From Sweltsa coloradensis (lineage: Eukaryota > Arthropoda > Insecta > Plecoptera > Chloroperlidae): a stretch of 64,000 bases of DNA. The notes beneath the pieces were generated by a model. The model was not told the origin of the DNA. It did no database searches and worked only from the letters and a program-made list of their open reading frames with translations. The stretch covers positions 186,001 to 250,000 of the forward strand of contig JAMZAV010000308.1 of NCBI GenBank assembly GCA_024449915.1. The letters are read 5' to 3'. Shown one piece after another: positions 12,891-25,420 of this stretch (its first letter is position 1; every line of letters starts with the position of its first letter). Both the position numbers and the translations under genes were made by a program.

Positions 12891-15800
12891 GTAACTGTGT
12901 TTATAATTTCTTCCTAGATCCTTGCCCCTCTGTCATGTTTCCGCTTTTTGTGCCTCTTTAAGTGATAAATATAAACAGAGCAAATAGCTCTAGTGAAAAA
13001 CTAAAACAAACAAACGATAAATAAGTGGTGATGCAGTGTAATGCAGGAAATGAATTTTCTTTAGATGTCAATGAATAACAACATTCCGAGAGAATAGTAT
13101 GTCATGGCCTCGGAAATGCAAATTTAAAAAATAAATGCTAAATATGCCTTTGAATAGAATATCAAAAAAGTTATTTTAAAAACAGAAAATAGATTGAAAA
13201 AATATTTTCTATTGACCTTGTTTTTATGCGAGTTTGAACCACATTACAAAAAGTACAACTTTTGGTTTGATAAAGTTTATTTTCTGACGCATGTCGGAAG
13301 GTAGAAACTAGAAAGTATTTTTGCTTGAAACTAGCGCGATGAACGCATGCACTTAAACGTGCCAGCCACGTTCCAATTGAAACAGTAAAAGTAGACCAGT
13401 GGGTCCATGTGAAACTATTTTTATAATTTCCCCTCCCTATGAGAGTATCCCTACAGCGACTCCGAGACTAGAGCGCCGGTCATGCTACGCTACGAAACCT
13501 TCAGAATGTTTTTGAGCACCAAGCTTCTCAGGTTGACCGCAAGAGCGCATCATTCGCCTACCTTAGCTCCGCGCCGTGGCCGTTTGATCTCCGTTTATCT
13601 TGCAGTGCAACGGGCGCGAAAGAGCTAATCTCCACAAGTTGGACGAGAAATTTACGTGAATTGGCCCTGTGCGCACTTCCATGTAGAATGATAATAAGCT
13701 GCTTACGACCGATGCGTGAGAGAGGAGACCCTCGACCAGCATGCACGCAGTTGGGGATAAAAATCTTTGTTGAAATAAATAATTAACAAGCCGAGCACTA
13801 AATCCAAAAGCTCAACATAGTAGTTGTGTTGTTGATGTTTGTAATTACTTTATGAATCACCTGGATCAAGTTGCGAGATATTCAAATGTGGAATCGGCCG
13901 ATTCTCTCTTTACCGTCAAACGGGGGTGTATTGAATGTAGCCCCTCATTTGTAGCCTAATCTTCTACGCCAACGATTGTACGATTTTATAATCTCTTTTG
14001 TAAAGGTCCGACAGGAAGACTTTGACCGAATAACTATAAAGGTAAAAGGTGCAAACGCAATCTCTGCGCTTTCTGGTGGAGGGGTAGGGGGCGAGGGGGC
14101 GAGGGAGAGGGTGTTCCACCATGTCTCTCACAATGGTTGATAGGCTCCAGGGAGCTGGCCGTCAGCACCATCACCAACTCAACTTTCTTCTATTCAGACA
14201 AAGTGAAAACTCAACATTCTTCCTGAACGCGATGCACATTTGATGCTCCCTCACTCATCTTATCCTTCCCATTTCTTTCATAGCCCGCCTCATTCGGAAA
14301 GTTGAGAGTATTTTAGATTCTTGTTTCCTGTTTGTGTAGTGAAGCCTCCTCATACCAGGTAGGCCTATCCAGCGTGCGGTCGTTCTAGGGGGAGAGACAA
14401 CTTTCAAAACAACAAGATAAATGAAAGAGAACCAGACGGGAGTTAGTGATGAATCGTCTGCGCGGAGATGTGGCACTGCGGGTGCGCGCGCTGCCCTCCG
14501 CTGCGGCCAAGACTGATAGAGTTGTCAAGAGGGATTATCACATTAGGCCAACTACTTCGAGGGATCGCACGGATAAAACTGGAGTAGAGGGTGTCTAGAA
14601 CACTCGCCTTCAAGTCTACGTGACCCATTCATAATTCAAATGCCGTTGTCTTGTTCAATAAATTTTGCGCCCGTGATCTACCGTAAACCTTTCTTTCTAT
14701 AGAAAAACGTATAGCTCCTCTTGAAAACTATACACGAAAAAAAGTACACACTGGTTTTGATTTTCTTCTTCAAATATTGTTTGTGAGGCGAAAAAGAGTG
14801 TTGGAGTAAAGTTTCTCAGCCTATTTCATGTCGTTCCTGAATCGCTCAGCCTTTTCCGAGTTACAATCTCACGTTTCTCCCTTTTTCTGTTCGGACGAAC
14901 CGATCAAAAAATTATTCCACAGTTTAAATTCAATATGGTGTTTTATATTGCGTTGTGTAGAAAATTGGATGTCTTGGGAGAAAAAAAGAACAGTACGCCT
15001 TTTTTCTCTTCACTTTCCAGTCTGTTAATAGCCTATTCCCTCTCGCCTTACGGCGGTTTCAATTTCCATAATTTTGTATAATGATCTGCCCCGCGGCCCT
15101 CATTGATTGTGATGGGGAACAAGACGGATTCATTCGCAGGATATTCGATACTGACCTATAAGCGGCCACGCTGCATTCTGGCACCCACTTGGCCCGATTT
15201 GATTAAAGCCCTCCGAAGGGTAAAAAAGACTTGAGGTTTTTTATTTAGTGCAGAGAGGAAGTGCCCGTGCCTCCTTTTTCGAGAAACAAATCACCTAAAT
15301 TTAATCGAATGCCTCAAAAAACCTATTGACATTACGGGATTGGGGGCGCCCACCCCTACAATCTTTAATCATGAGTGAACGCAAGGTTTTCAAATGTGGT
15401 AGCATTAGCAAAAACTTTTTCTTTTCCGGCTCGTGTACACTTCATTATTTCAAACGAGCGAGACGAGAGACCTCTTCACGCAAGTCAAATAGCACTCATG
15501 TGTTTATGTTTTTATTCAGGTCTCACGGTTAGAAGGATTTCAAAGGAATGGTTATGCTAAAAAATCAAATTGCAACTTTTTCTCTATTTTAGTGAACCCT
15601 GCAGGCGAATTTCACCCGTTGTTAAGTACCCCCAATAGAGTTACATTGTCAGGGTGTTGTTGTAAAACTAACGGAAACACATGGAAGTACTCAGTAAAAA
15701 TCATGGTACCACAACTCCTATGGCACCTTCAGAGAGGTATAGTGTTGCAATATATATTTATGTGATATTACTCTGTTACTATTGTGTTATTCCTGCTTTA

Positions 15801-16254
15801 AAAGCAGAAGGAATAGGGTTCAGTTACTATTTCGGCAAGATTGTAACAATTACCTTGTAGCCCCCCTAGTACATCCCACATAGGATTTCAACTAACTATG
15901 TGAGAATTTAATGGTCAAATGTATTTGTTTATTTAATTTGTTCATTCTAATTAATCGTACAGCTATTTAAGAATCAATATTTTTATTTTATTAAAAATGT
16001 GGTTTCGAAGACCGAAACCAAAATGTTTTCGCAGTATACTTGGCTTGTTCTGACCAACATGTTCATGGACGAGCTTTATCGTGTTTTTTATCGTGAATAA
16101 CGAATGCGATCTTAAAAATGAGTTTTGGGATCTTCTAACAAGGTATGCCGAACTGATTGTGGTATGACGGTATGGTATAATACGAACAAATTCTCTTCCT
16201 AGTCCGTACGACTGAAAGATAATACGTCTAGTGCATAAGATACGCGATGGTTTT
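12891..16254. other. Unassigned DNA downstream of actin
   Basis: No gene or repeat with clear limits is seen over 3.3 kb. Patches at about 13440-13760 and 14060-14640 are richer in G+C, with purine-rich runs (GGGGGCGAGGGGGCGAGGG), and could hold regulatory DNA or unrecognised exons. I cannot support either. Confidence 0.35.
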
Positions 16255-16575
16255 CACCATCTTGCGCAAACCAGCAACACCACTGTCCTGCCAAGCTCAG
16301 CACTTCATCTTCTTCAGTCTGTTTCACTCTATCAATCGCATTTCGTGTCACTAATTTTATCCATTTCCTCCTGCTCTACCTCATCGCTATCGCTTCTCAA
16401 CTACTAGCCACTTTTCTCTCCCTCTCTACGCACCTGATCTTGCAATCTATCTCGAGTTATTCGTATATACTTCTCTCGTCTTGTTTCTGTTTCTATTTTC
16501 TCATCTCGTAACCTTTTCGCGCGATTCTATCCTCATTCGTTTCCTCCCTTACCCGAATTTCAGACTCTCCACTCC
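16255..16575. repeat. Long pyrimidine-rich tract
   Basis: Over roughly 320 bp the plus strand is strongly enriched in C and T (runs such as CTCTCCCTCTCTACGC and CTTTTCTCTCCCTC) without a regular period. It is degenerate low-complexity sequence; no coding frame is evident. Confidence 0.55.
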
Positions 16576-16799
16576 TACCTTCTTTTAATGAATAATTAAA
16601 AACAAGATTGAAGCAACTTATTTTGGAAGATGCCGTATGCGTTTTTAAATCTGTTAAAATAATTTAAAAGTCATCCTTGGGTAAATTTTGTATCATCACG
16701 CTTCTTAAGTAAAGCTTGATTATTTCTACATGGCTTATCACCTGGTGTGTTTCAATGTTGCTATGTCTATTAGCATTGTTATTTTTGGTGTTAGGACTC

Positions 16800-16905
16800 A
16801 AGAAAACATCAAAAAACTTTCCGTCAGGATTGCCGGTTGTGTGATTCGAACCCGAGGTCTCCCGTAGCAGAGTCTCACGTGTTCTCATGATCTTGGTGCA
16901 CAATA
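16800..16905 (-). mobile_element. tRNA-derived SINE fragment
   Basis: Read on the minus strand, GCAGAGTC-like sequence, a B box in the form GGGTTCGAATCAC and the GGCAATCCTGACGG junction match the tRNA-type SINEs at 4625 and 20892. The body is missing or too diverged, so this is a truncated copy. Confidence 0.55.
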
Positions 16906-16919
16906 CAACTTGCAACAAA

Positions 16920-18684
16920 AATGCTAAAACGATATTTCCAAAGCCACTTTAACCTTTGTCTAAGTCCTAGTCACTACGAGGATGGATATTTAAACATTCG
17001 TTGCTCTCTACGACACGTTTTTCTCAAAGATTTCATACATCGATTTAACCAACATGTATATACATGAAATCTATACATCTAAGCGCAGTCGATTGAGTGT
17101 TCACGGACATATATATATTGTGAAACTTGCTTTGATTGATAATGGAAGAAAAGTGACATCGCAACAGCTGAGATATATTATGCAATGTGGGTGTATACGA
17201 GAGTGCGAAGATCAGACCTTTCTGTTGCGTGAAGGGCTAAACAATATGGTGGGGCTGAATGAAAAATTGTTTTGTGTGTTTGTTTGTTGATTTAGGGATA
17301 GAATATCATACTCTGGACGGGGATAAAGTGTTGAGTGCACTGATCTAGAACGAGTAGGTGCTGGTGTTTTAAATAGTGAGAGGTTGATTGGTTCATGTTC
17401 TAGAATCTCGTGATAAAGGGCTGTGTGATCGATCCCGGACTGTTTCATCTGTTCTTTGATTTGTGTCTAAGAACGCTCAGTAAGAAAGTGAAGGGATGAA
17501 GCTACAATCAGGATATACACATTGTGCTCTCACGTACGCTGATGACAAAACTAAGCCCGAAGAAAGTAGTTTAAAACTATTAACTTGCAAATAGAAAAAA
17601 ATATTCAATTCAGAATATAGTTGTAAAGGTAGTAAAAAATAGTTAAAAATTTATGTTAATTATTTCATTTCGTTTGTGCAGTACACACGATTTTTTAATG
17701 TATCCAACACATGAATGTTATATATCACATAAAGAATTTGAATTACGAAATCACACCAATAGCTGTGTAGAAAACCGAGAAGAAAAGGAAAAGATGAATT
17801 CGGAAAAGTGCACTAATTGTGAATAAATATGGCAAGGGGTTGTGTGTCATTCAGTGTGACTTATCAAGATGTACACACTGGATTACATATGCAAATTATA
17901 TACTGCACATACGGCATGACTATGCATACGTTATACCCTACATTGGAGACGGAAATCCAAGAAGTAGACTATGCAGAGTTTTAACTTTGCATCTTGCCAA
18001 GATTCCGATAAAAGGCACGTGAAAGCTGAGATTACCAAAAACACGTTCCCCTTTTGGCGTTTAATTAGTTTACAAAGCCAACATGTATAATTTTGTTTAA
18101 AATTCATGTCTCAAGTTTCTACTCTTAATGATGTCAACATTATTTAACTTGTGTAGTAAACCACATACATTATTTTATAAACTACACAGTTTATTCTCCA
18201 GAAGAATCTCTACCAATGTCATTATATCAAGTGTGTTCTATATTATGGAAGACAGGTTAATGAAAGTACTTGCAAAGTAATCCTGCACACGCGCTTGACA
18301 TAATCATCTTTAATGAAGCAATTACTTTACAGTTGAGTGGAGTTGATTACAAGTGCGGTTCCGTAGAGTGTACACATCAATATGAGAAAACCTTTCATAA
18401 TCATTTCAGATCCCACTTTAAAAATAGGTCAACACCAGAAAAAAACGTGAATGGAGTTGAGAAGTCGTTTTTGTAAGAAGTGAATGAAGCTTGGGCAGTC
18501 GAAGTGGTTTGTACGACACAGTGCTGCCGTGTCCTCCTCGCCTCTCATCTTGTAGCCTTCGTATAGAAATACGTGCTGAATAATGGTGACGTGGTGGGAA
18601 TAAATTGACTTGGGAATACACTCAAACTGGGGACTGTCCCGAAGTCACAATACCGGCAAAATACTATCTCGTAACATCGATCGA
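16920..18684. other. Unassigned DNA
   Basis: AT-rich sequence without a recognised gene or element. Short open frames (17054-17290, 17819-18022, 18270-18476) have no domain or splice support. Confidence 0.4.
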
Positions 18685-18800
18685 TAGAGGTAGCTCATCC
18701 GTTAGAGGCGAGATTCTTGTTCAGGAGGACATCGGTTCGATACCGGTCACCGAAAATCCAGACTGAGGAGTTTCTCGGTTAACCCGTCAAAATGCGTCTG
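18685..18800 (+). mobile_element. tRNA-like SINE head of a second type
   Basis: GTAGCTCATCCGTTAGAGG resembles an A box, and CGGTTCGATACCGG a B box, with spacing like a tRNA. A non-tRNA continuation (ATCCAGACTGAGGAG) follows. The head differs from the glutamine-like SINE found elsewhere. The copy is cut off 11 bp before a Helitron-like element. Confidence 0.45.
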
Positions 18801-18810
18801 TTATAAAATA

Positions 18811-19377
18811 CTAGGCCGCTTCGCGATGCTTTTTTTAGTCGCGTTGATGGATGAGCTTTTTTAATAAGTTTTTAGTTTGCGTGGGATGTCTTTACTTTTG
18901 AAGTTTTTTTTAACGCATTGTAGGTGATTGTTGTCAAGTTTCTATAAGTTTCTCTAGTACTTGTTATTGTTATTACATACAAAAAAAAACTCATATTAAA
19001 ACCTTGATTTCTATGGATTCTGGCTAACTTTTTCAACTTTTTGTTTCAAAAGGTACATCACCATTAATGTCCTGTGAAATATGAACGTTGCAGCCTCACC
19101 TGTTTGGTCAGAATCGGCCCAAATGTCACGGAAATATCGCACTTAAAATAAAAATAAATGTAAAAGTACGATAATTATGATAAATATTTCTTCGATTGTA
19201 CCCAAAAACGTGGCAGGTCTAAGTTCAGAGATTTTAAAGGTCCCTTTTAATTTTCATCAAGATCGCATATGCCGTTTGCCCGGTAAATAGCGAACAAACA
19301 GGGAAAAAAAATGAAAAAAAAACGAGCTAAATTTTTTGGGGTTCAGTGAAATTGAAGTCTTCGCTTCGCTCATCCAA
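18811..19377 (-). mobile_element. Helitron-like non-autonomous element, copy 4 (minus strand)
   Basis: Reverse orientation of the family: the 3' end CTAG lies at 18811-18814 with the T-equivalent base outside, and the 5' end, TTGGATGAGCGAAGCGAAG on the minus strand, at 19377. The 3' end variant (GACTAAAAAAAGC, then GAAGCGGCCTAG) is shared with copy 3. Internal blocks, including the ACAATGCGT and poly-T/CTGTTTGTTCGC segments, match the other copies. Confidence 0.55.
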
Positions 19378-20877
19378 AAATACCTATGGAATATTTTCTT
19401 CACGTACTACCTAGTACGTAACCAAAATAATATGGACAAGCTTCCTAATTAATACATTCGCGCATTATTCACATATAATCAGGGCCATACAATTTGGGAA
19501 CCATCAATCTTTGATAAAATCATAACGTAGGTTTATATCGTTAGAATTAGCAATGTGTGATTGGGTGACGATGAGGAATTTACGTTCTGGGTCATATATG
19601 ATACAAAATATTCAAGTCTCCCAAGGATACGTGGATAAAATCTTGAAACGTTAAAAAGAACCATTGTATTTTGCCCCAAGTCTTTCAGCACTGTAATCCA
19701 GCTTTACCCTTAAGCCTTCCCACTAATTACAATCACTAGATTAGGCCCGGCACAAATAGACGTCTGGTTCACACCCCCGACTGCCGAGTATCGGCCGATC
19801 AATCCATCTGCTTGTGACATGGGAGTATTGATTAGCGTATCTGGATTAGCCGTGCGGCTTCTATGCTAGTCTTCCTGGCAATGTTATTTGCTTCCAGTTG
19901 TTATACTCACTTGGAATAAAGTATACATGTGACGAATATGAATAAAGATAAGATACTTCATTTTTCATATTTCATGTGTTTTTAATCACATTTCATCGGG
20001 GAAATGCCCACTCGCGGATTATCAAAATTAAAACTACGAATATTATTTTCGTAAAAAATGTTATTTTAAAACAAAGGCAATTTTATATTTTGATTATGAC
20101 GACGATTATAAAAGATTATTATTATAAAAGTTGCATGTCGCATACTATACATGAATTTTTAATGGTGTACACTTTGGGCCTATTGAAGAAAGGATACATG
20201 AATCGGAACCAGCATTTGCTATTCAAATAGCTATAAGATTAAGATGTTTTAAATTAAATTTCCAATTATACATATTATCTCAGGTTGAAATCGAATCTAT
20301 ACATTTTTCATAGTTTGTATTGTAACTGTTTCATCATGTTTTGGCGTACCTAAATTAAAACAATACTTTTACACATCTACTTGAGAGAGTTACCCCCACA
20401 ACTTAGCCTCGGGGTGAAATTTCTTCTCCCGAATATTTGACTTATTACGGTGTTCTACATTTCACTCCATTGAGTAGAATGTGTTACGACACGAAACACA
20501 TTTGGCCCCAGAGGTTGAGAAATTTTGTGAGTCCCTTGGGGGTAGTTCATCAGTACTCCGTCGTTCCTCACGCTGGTGATACAGCAGCCCTTGTTCTAAG
20601 TGGTCTGCTGCGTTGGGTGTTGATAGAATGAAAAGAAAATACCGCTATTTTATTAGCTTTGGTCAATTTGGAACTTAAATTGTGTATTTACATTACCATG
20701 ACAAAATATTTGTTGAACATTTGGATAAAAAGTAATTTTTAGCATCACAAAAATGAATTCAACGAGGTGTGTGTCTACTATTGTTAGAACAAAATGTTTG
20801 AAAAAAAAACATATTTGACAGAAAAGTAATACTGTCAAATATTCAAGCCAACTTTCTTGAATCATCTCTAATAAAAC
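19378..20877. other. Unassigned DNA
   Basis: No gene recognised. A compact GC-richer patch at 19740-19860 has repeated GATTAG/GGATTAG motifs (see findings). An open frame at 20437-20631 lies in sequence with little repeat character, but its 64-residue product matches no family that I know. Confidence 0.35.
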
Positions 20878-20891
20878 ATCACAGGTACCAA
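20878..20891 (+). repeat. Target site duplication, left copy
   Basis: ATCACAGGTACCAA is repeated exactly at 21151-21164 on the other side of the SINE. Confidence 0.9.
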
Positions 20892-21150
20892 CGACAATGT
20901 TGGCTCGGGCGCTAAGCGCTCGACTTTGATTCGGGAGGTCTCGGGTTCGAATCCCGTCGAGACCGGCAATCCTGACTGAAGGTTTTTTCCGAGGTTTTAC
21001 TCAGTCGTAAAGGCGAATGCAAGGGATTGAGTCCTCTTAAACAGCCCTCGGACATGACTTCACAATTTCCTATCCGCACATACCTAGTTCACCTGAAAAG
21101 GGGTTAATTGCACCCTATAACTGGTTTCCCAAGATAAAAATTTAAATTTA
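20892..21150 (+). mobile_element. tRNA-derived SINE, full length with target duplications
   Basis: This 259-bp element has exact limits from the 14-bp duplications on both sides. The tRNA-like head (about 20892-20966) folds as an anticodon arm CTCGA / TCGGG with loop CTTTGAT, giving TTG in the anticodon position (glutamine-like), and carries a perfect B box GGTTCGAATCC. The body includes TTTTTTCCGAGGTTTTAC and GTAAAGGCGAATGCAAGGG, and the 3' end is AT-rich (AAAAATTTAAATTTA). The target duplication shows insertion by LINE-type retrotransposition. RNA polymerase III would transcribe it from the internal A/B boxes. Confidence 0.88.
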
Positions 21151-21164
21151 ATCACAGGTACCAA
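21151..21164 (+). repeat. Target site duplication, right copy
   Basis: Exact repeat of the 14 bp at 20878-20891. Confidence 0.9.
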
Positions 21165-22322
21165 AAATTTGAAAGTAAAGGTTGACTGCTAATATATTAC
21201 ATTTCTACATTGAAGATGTTGATTTGTTTGATGTATGTCGCAAAACTGTATGGAGATTACTTCAATGTTTAAAAAGTCATCAGGTGAATTTTACATTATT
21301 TAGAGTCAAGAGTCACCAGCAAACACTTTTAAGACCCTATATGGTTGAATGTGAACGTGTACGTTTATTTAGACAATGTATACGATGCAAGTGATCCTCC
21401 CTACAAAACTACGAGTAGATTACCTGAATACATAATTGATTCTATTTATCCTACATTTTTATTACCAACATGATCTGTCTACAATACATCCAACGCAAAA
21501 CTGTTTTAAATACTTTTTAACGACGCTGTCAAAAATAAAGTGAGTTTGTTAAATTAAATTGACTGCACTGACAAAGAAATATCGTATCAATAGACCTTGT
21601 CTTTGAAGCCATTGCTTTGTTGCCAAGTAAAATAAGTTTAGGTATGTAAGCAATTATTTTCATTCTTTTGACAAGTAAACCAGTTGAAAGATAAACTAGA
21701 CGATCTTCGTTTTGAAAAGTATGTTTATACCCTCAAGGTAAATATTTATACAATCTCACAATGGAATCATTTGACATTCCAATTATCTTGGACGTCAAAC
21801 GACTCTAGAAATATTAAACATTTTTTTCATCATAAAATCCAACATTGACTATTCTTTAACTTCATTTCGATATAATATGCGTCGTTATCGCTACATTCTA
21901 GTGGAAAACTCACATGTTATCTTCTTTGCTCTATGATCCACATACAACAATGCAACCTGTGCTGGGAACCAAACAATATCGGCTTTGTATTATTGTGACG
22001 TTCTATAGATAGGGCTTCGGACGCCCTCAAGCATAAGGTTTTATGCAGTGCATACAGGAGGATAGATCATCGCAAAATCTCACAATGTCGCACATCTAAA
22101 AGATGAAGTAGAATGTCTCACTTGGGTACCCTTTCTTGCACCATTAGTGCATTCGAAATAAAGCACAGTATTGTGAATTGAATGATTCTAATGTATAAAA
22201 GTAAATACAATAGAGTATCCAGAAAACATTTTGAAAATTATACATTTTTTTTTATTAACAAGCAAGAATTTAACCCAAATATCACCTAATACTCTGTTTT
22301 TTTTATATATATATATATATGT
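21165..22322. other. Unassigned DNA ending in a (TA)n run
   Basis: No gene recognised. A short (TA)n microsatellite (about 22303-22320) directly precedes the palindrome at 22323. Confidence 0.45.
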
Positions 22323-22604
22323 GTACAACACTTGGTTCTTGGGTTAAGCCGCGTCGAAATGATGAACCAGTGCAGAGACTGGGCGTCCACCGACGTTTTT
22401 CGTCTGATCTACGTCAGACATCATCAGGGTGACTGTGACTTCACGAAGGGTAAAGTCACAGTGGCTGGCTGGCTGGCACTTCGTGAAGTCACAGTCACCC
22501 TGATGATGTCTGACGTAGATCAGACGAAACGTCGGTGGACGCCCAGTCTCTGCACTGGTTCATCATTTCGACGCGGTTTAACCCAAGAACCTGGTATTGT
22601 ACAT
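22323..22604. repeat. Large palindrome carrying hammerhead-like cores
   Basis: Two arms of about 125 bp (22323-22450 and 22476-22604) are near-perfect reverse complements around a short centre with GGCTGGCTGGCTGG. The right arm (plus strand) holds CTGATGA at 22500, a 6-bp hairpin GTCTGA/TCAGAC and GAAAC at 22526, then a CGTC/GACG hairpin. The left arm carries the same motif on the minus strand. This is the order of a hammerhead ribozyme core, seen in Penelope-like and retrozyme repeats. The open frame 22332-22691 is a by-product of the palindrome. Confidence 0.85.
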
Positions 22605-23059
22605 ACAACGGGCCGCGAAAACCTACAACAAACCGTATGTGTATATATATATATATTACACATTATTACATTATTTATACATTTACATTAGGCCTAATGT
22701 AAATAAACGTGGCATTATAACCGAAAAACCTAGTTCATTAATTCATATCGGCCACGAAAATATCCAAAAACACACACATACACACATACTTTTATTTATC
22801 TGAGGTAGGCTTTAACTAGTATGAACACAAGTAGATACAACACTGTTTTGATGAAATGTTTTATTTTAAAGTTGATTCAACCATTAATCCGTTCATCCAT
22901 CATCTCTATATCTCATTCCAATTCCATCTACGAAATTGCATGCTTACGTACTCAGTACGCGTGAATCTAGCCGAGACGATATGTGGTAAGTTTGAAAAAG
23001 CATTTTTTAAGATAATCTCGTCAAAACAGAAAACCGCAAACCGTTTTTTTTAAACCCCG
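22605..23059. other. Unassigned AT-rich DNA with short (TA)n and (CA)n runs
   Basis: Low-complexity TATATA (about 22640) and CACACA (about 22770) runs; nothing else recognised. Confidence 0.45.
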
Positions 23060-23480
23060 AACTACAATCAATAAAATAACTTTTATCGACAAATCGAAGA
23101 GATTTGTTTTAGAAGACCCGGCACCTCCACCAAATTCGAAAATGTTTTTTTCAGACTTATGACAATTTGAAAGTAAGAGAGATAATGTAGCCTCATTTTA
23201 AGATTGGAATATTATTATGTATATATATAATGAAAACATGAAGAATAGATACATGGAATATTATTATATATATATATATAATGAAAACATAAAGAATAGA
23301 TACATATTTTTTCTCGACAAACCAAAGAAAAAGGTTTTCTTGCGAAAACCCGGCACCTCCACCAAATTCGGAAATATTTTATTTAGAATGTTGATTATTT
23401 AAAAATAAGAGATAAATATGCTCATTTTTAGATTGTTAAATATTTGAATATTCCTTAAAACATAAAGTATCGATGGTTAT
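23060..23480 (+). repeat. Tandem duplication of a ~232-bp unit
   Basis: The block CCCGGCACCTCCACCAAA at 23117 recurs at 23349. The surrounding order is also repeated: TCGACAAA, then the block, then AAATAAGAGATAA-like sequence, then TATATAATGAAAACAT and AAGAATAGATACAT. So about 232 bp has been duplicated head to tail and has since diverged. It is probably non-coding. Confidence 0.75.
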
Positions 23481-24960
23481 GTTATTGCAAAGTACCAACA
23501 ATGAATAAATGTGTACTGTTATTCATGCCGTGACGTAGCTGTAACCATAGAACTGAACATACTAATCATTTTTAAAATCTTTCTAACAGAATAAAAAAAC
23601 ACGAAACTTTATACATATTATTATAAACATTTGTGTATTTCACGCCAATCAGTTTTAATTGTATCAAACATGTTTGATATTATAATCATAATATCATATT
23701 AAAATTGTACTCTAGGCCAATGAGGCTTTATGAGCATACCCAACATTTTACGATTCCCAATTATTTACGTATTCTCTTTAAACTTGGTTTGAATCGTGCT
23801 ACCGTAGGCATGTATTAAAGTAGACCAAACGACACTTTTGGTTCAATTATTTATTAAATTAATTTCCTCCTGAGGCATTGATAAACCTGAAATACTTATT
23901 TCAACTCTTGTGTTCGTTGTTGAAATAAAAGTCGTCTAGGTAATAAATTCTCCGTGGTTATGTCTGTGCTGAGTTTATGTCTGGTCGTGACGACCTAGAT
24001 GTTTCCCCCAGGCTAAGATCCTCGCCTATAGTGGCGCGTGCTAAGACACGTGCCTCTGACCGCACGTGACACAACCATTGCACCAGTTTTCAGTCGCTTG
24101 GTCTGCGCCTGTGTCATGTCTCACGATTAAAACGGAACATGACTTCCGACTGGCATACTTTTGTAAACAGTGTATCAATAAGAATGATACCGAATGTTTT
24201 TGGTGGCCCTGGCGGTCATAAGAACGGGGCTAGCCCCCGTGACAACCAGCCTTTTTTAAATTAGGCCCCTCTACCAATAGGCTCAGACTTGATTCGTGTA
24301 TTTTTCGGTAATTTGTTGACCTTAGCCTCGCTCCCTACTTGGGTTCTCCCGTGCCCGTGCACGTTCAAGTTAGTAATCATTGAATGCAGTAATAACCCTA
24401 CTGTTGCTAATAGTAATGCTTGGCTTATGTTGTTTGCTCATGATGTCTGTTTAATTGGGAGTATTTAAGATAACTTTAAGTGTTCGCTTCGTGTTATCGA
24501 ACCGACACACCTATTTAGCGAAGCTTATTGTAACACCTTTGTAAAGCTTATACCATCCAGCCAAAATCCCTACTCAAAGACTCCATTTAATACCCCATCT
24601 TGCTTTTCTCAGAGTATAGAAGCCCCGTTTATAAATCCGAAACACCAACAGTATTAATTCGACAACTCGATGTAGATATTTTCGTCCAACTTAACTTCTG
24701 ACCACCACCATCGACTTTCTCTTTGTTGAGCGCTAGTTGTAGCGAAGCTACAAGATTAACTTTTAGCCACGAAAAGTTTCTAAAGCTCGGTTTGAAAGTT
24801 ATGTCCACTTTGTAATCATTTTCTTCAGTACAGTACGTATACGTAGACAAGAGAGTAAGTTGAAATTCATGAAAGCAAGTTCTCGTGCCCCGTATAACGT
24901 TCTCACTCATTAGATGCTCATGTGGGGTACACTGAACAAAACTCCCTTGATGAGTTTATC
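23481..24960. other. Unassigned DNA
   Basis: No gene supported. A short frame at 24415-24468 faintly resembles the YADD box of reverse transcriptases, but the sequence around it does not (see rejected items). Confidence 0.35.
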
Positions 24961-25420
24961 ACAGTTTGAAGTTCCTTATCAGCCTTCACAGCCGGCTCCT
25001 AGCGTCAAGAACAAAGCCACGAGATAGGTTTATGCCATACTTTAGGAGTGCGGGTACTCGCTCGACTCGCACTGAATACAAAACGTTCATTAGCCCTGCT
25101 AGCCAGATAGTTGGTGGGTGCAATGTCCACCACGGTAATACTGGACCAAGGGGAGAAAGCCGTATCCATTCATGTTACTTACTTCAACAGTCAGCGAAAT
25201 TCGACCGATATGGGTCGCCCGCTGGTTACGTATATCCCCACTGTAAAATCGCCCGAAAAGAGACTTGCCATAAACAAGGAGCATTTGGGGTTGGTCGGCT
25301 GCCAGCTACAGACCGTCTCCGAGACAAATAGCCAATCAGAACTCACTCGCCTTCTCCAGATTGTTACAATTTATTTGTTTACAGTGAATCTCCTTAGAGC
25401 TGAAGTGGGTGAGTGAAAGT
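24961..25420 (+). other. Open, GC-richer patch of unknown nature
   Basis: Two overlapping plus-strand frames (24966-25331 and 25111-25416) and one minus-strand frame stay open through a GC-richer island. The second has a soft protein-like composition (VTYIPTVKSPEKRLAINKEH near 25225-25285) and ends near a possible donor-less boundary. I recognise no domain. It could be an exon or a decayed element. Confidence 0.2.

Noticed and set aside
20892..20966. A functional tRNA-Gln gene
   Set aside because: The acceptor stem does not pair properly and the sequence continues into a SINE body with target duplications, so it is the head of a SINE.
24415..24468. Short frame reading AWLMLFAHDVCLIGS, reminiscent of the reverse transcriptase YADD box
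   Set aside because: The second Asp is in place but the first is His, a stop follows at once, and the upstream 40 residues do not resemble a reverse transcriptase. One short match is not enough.
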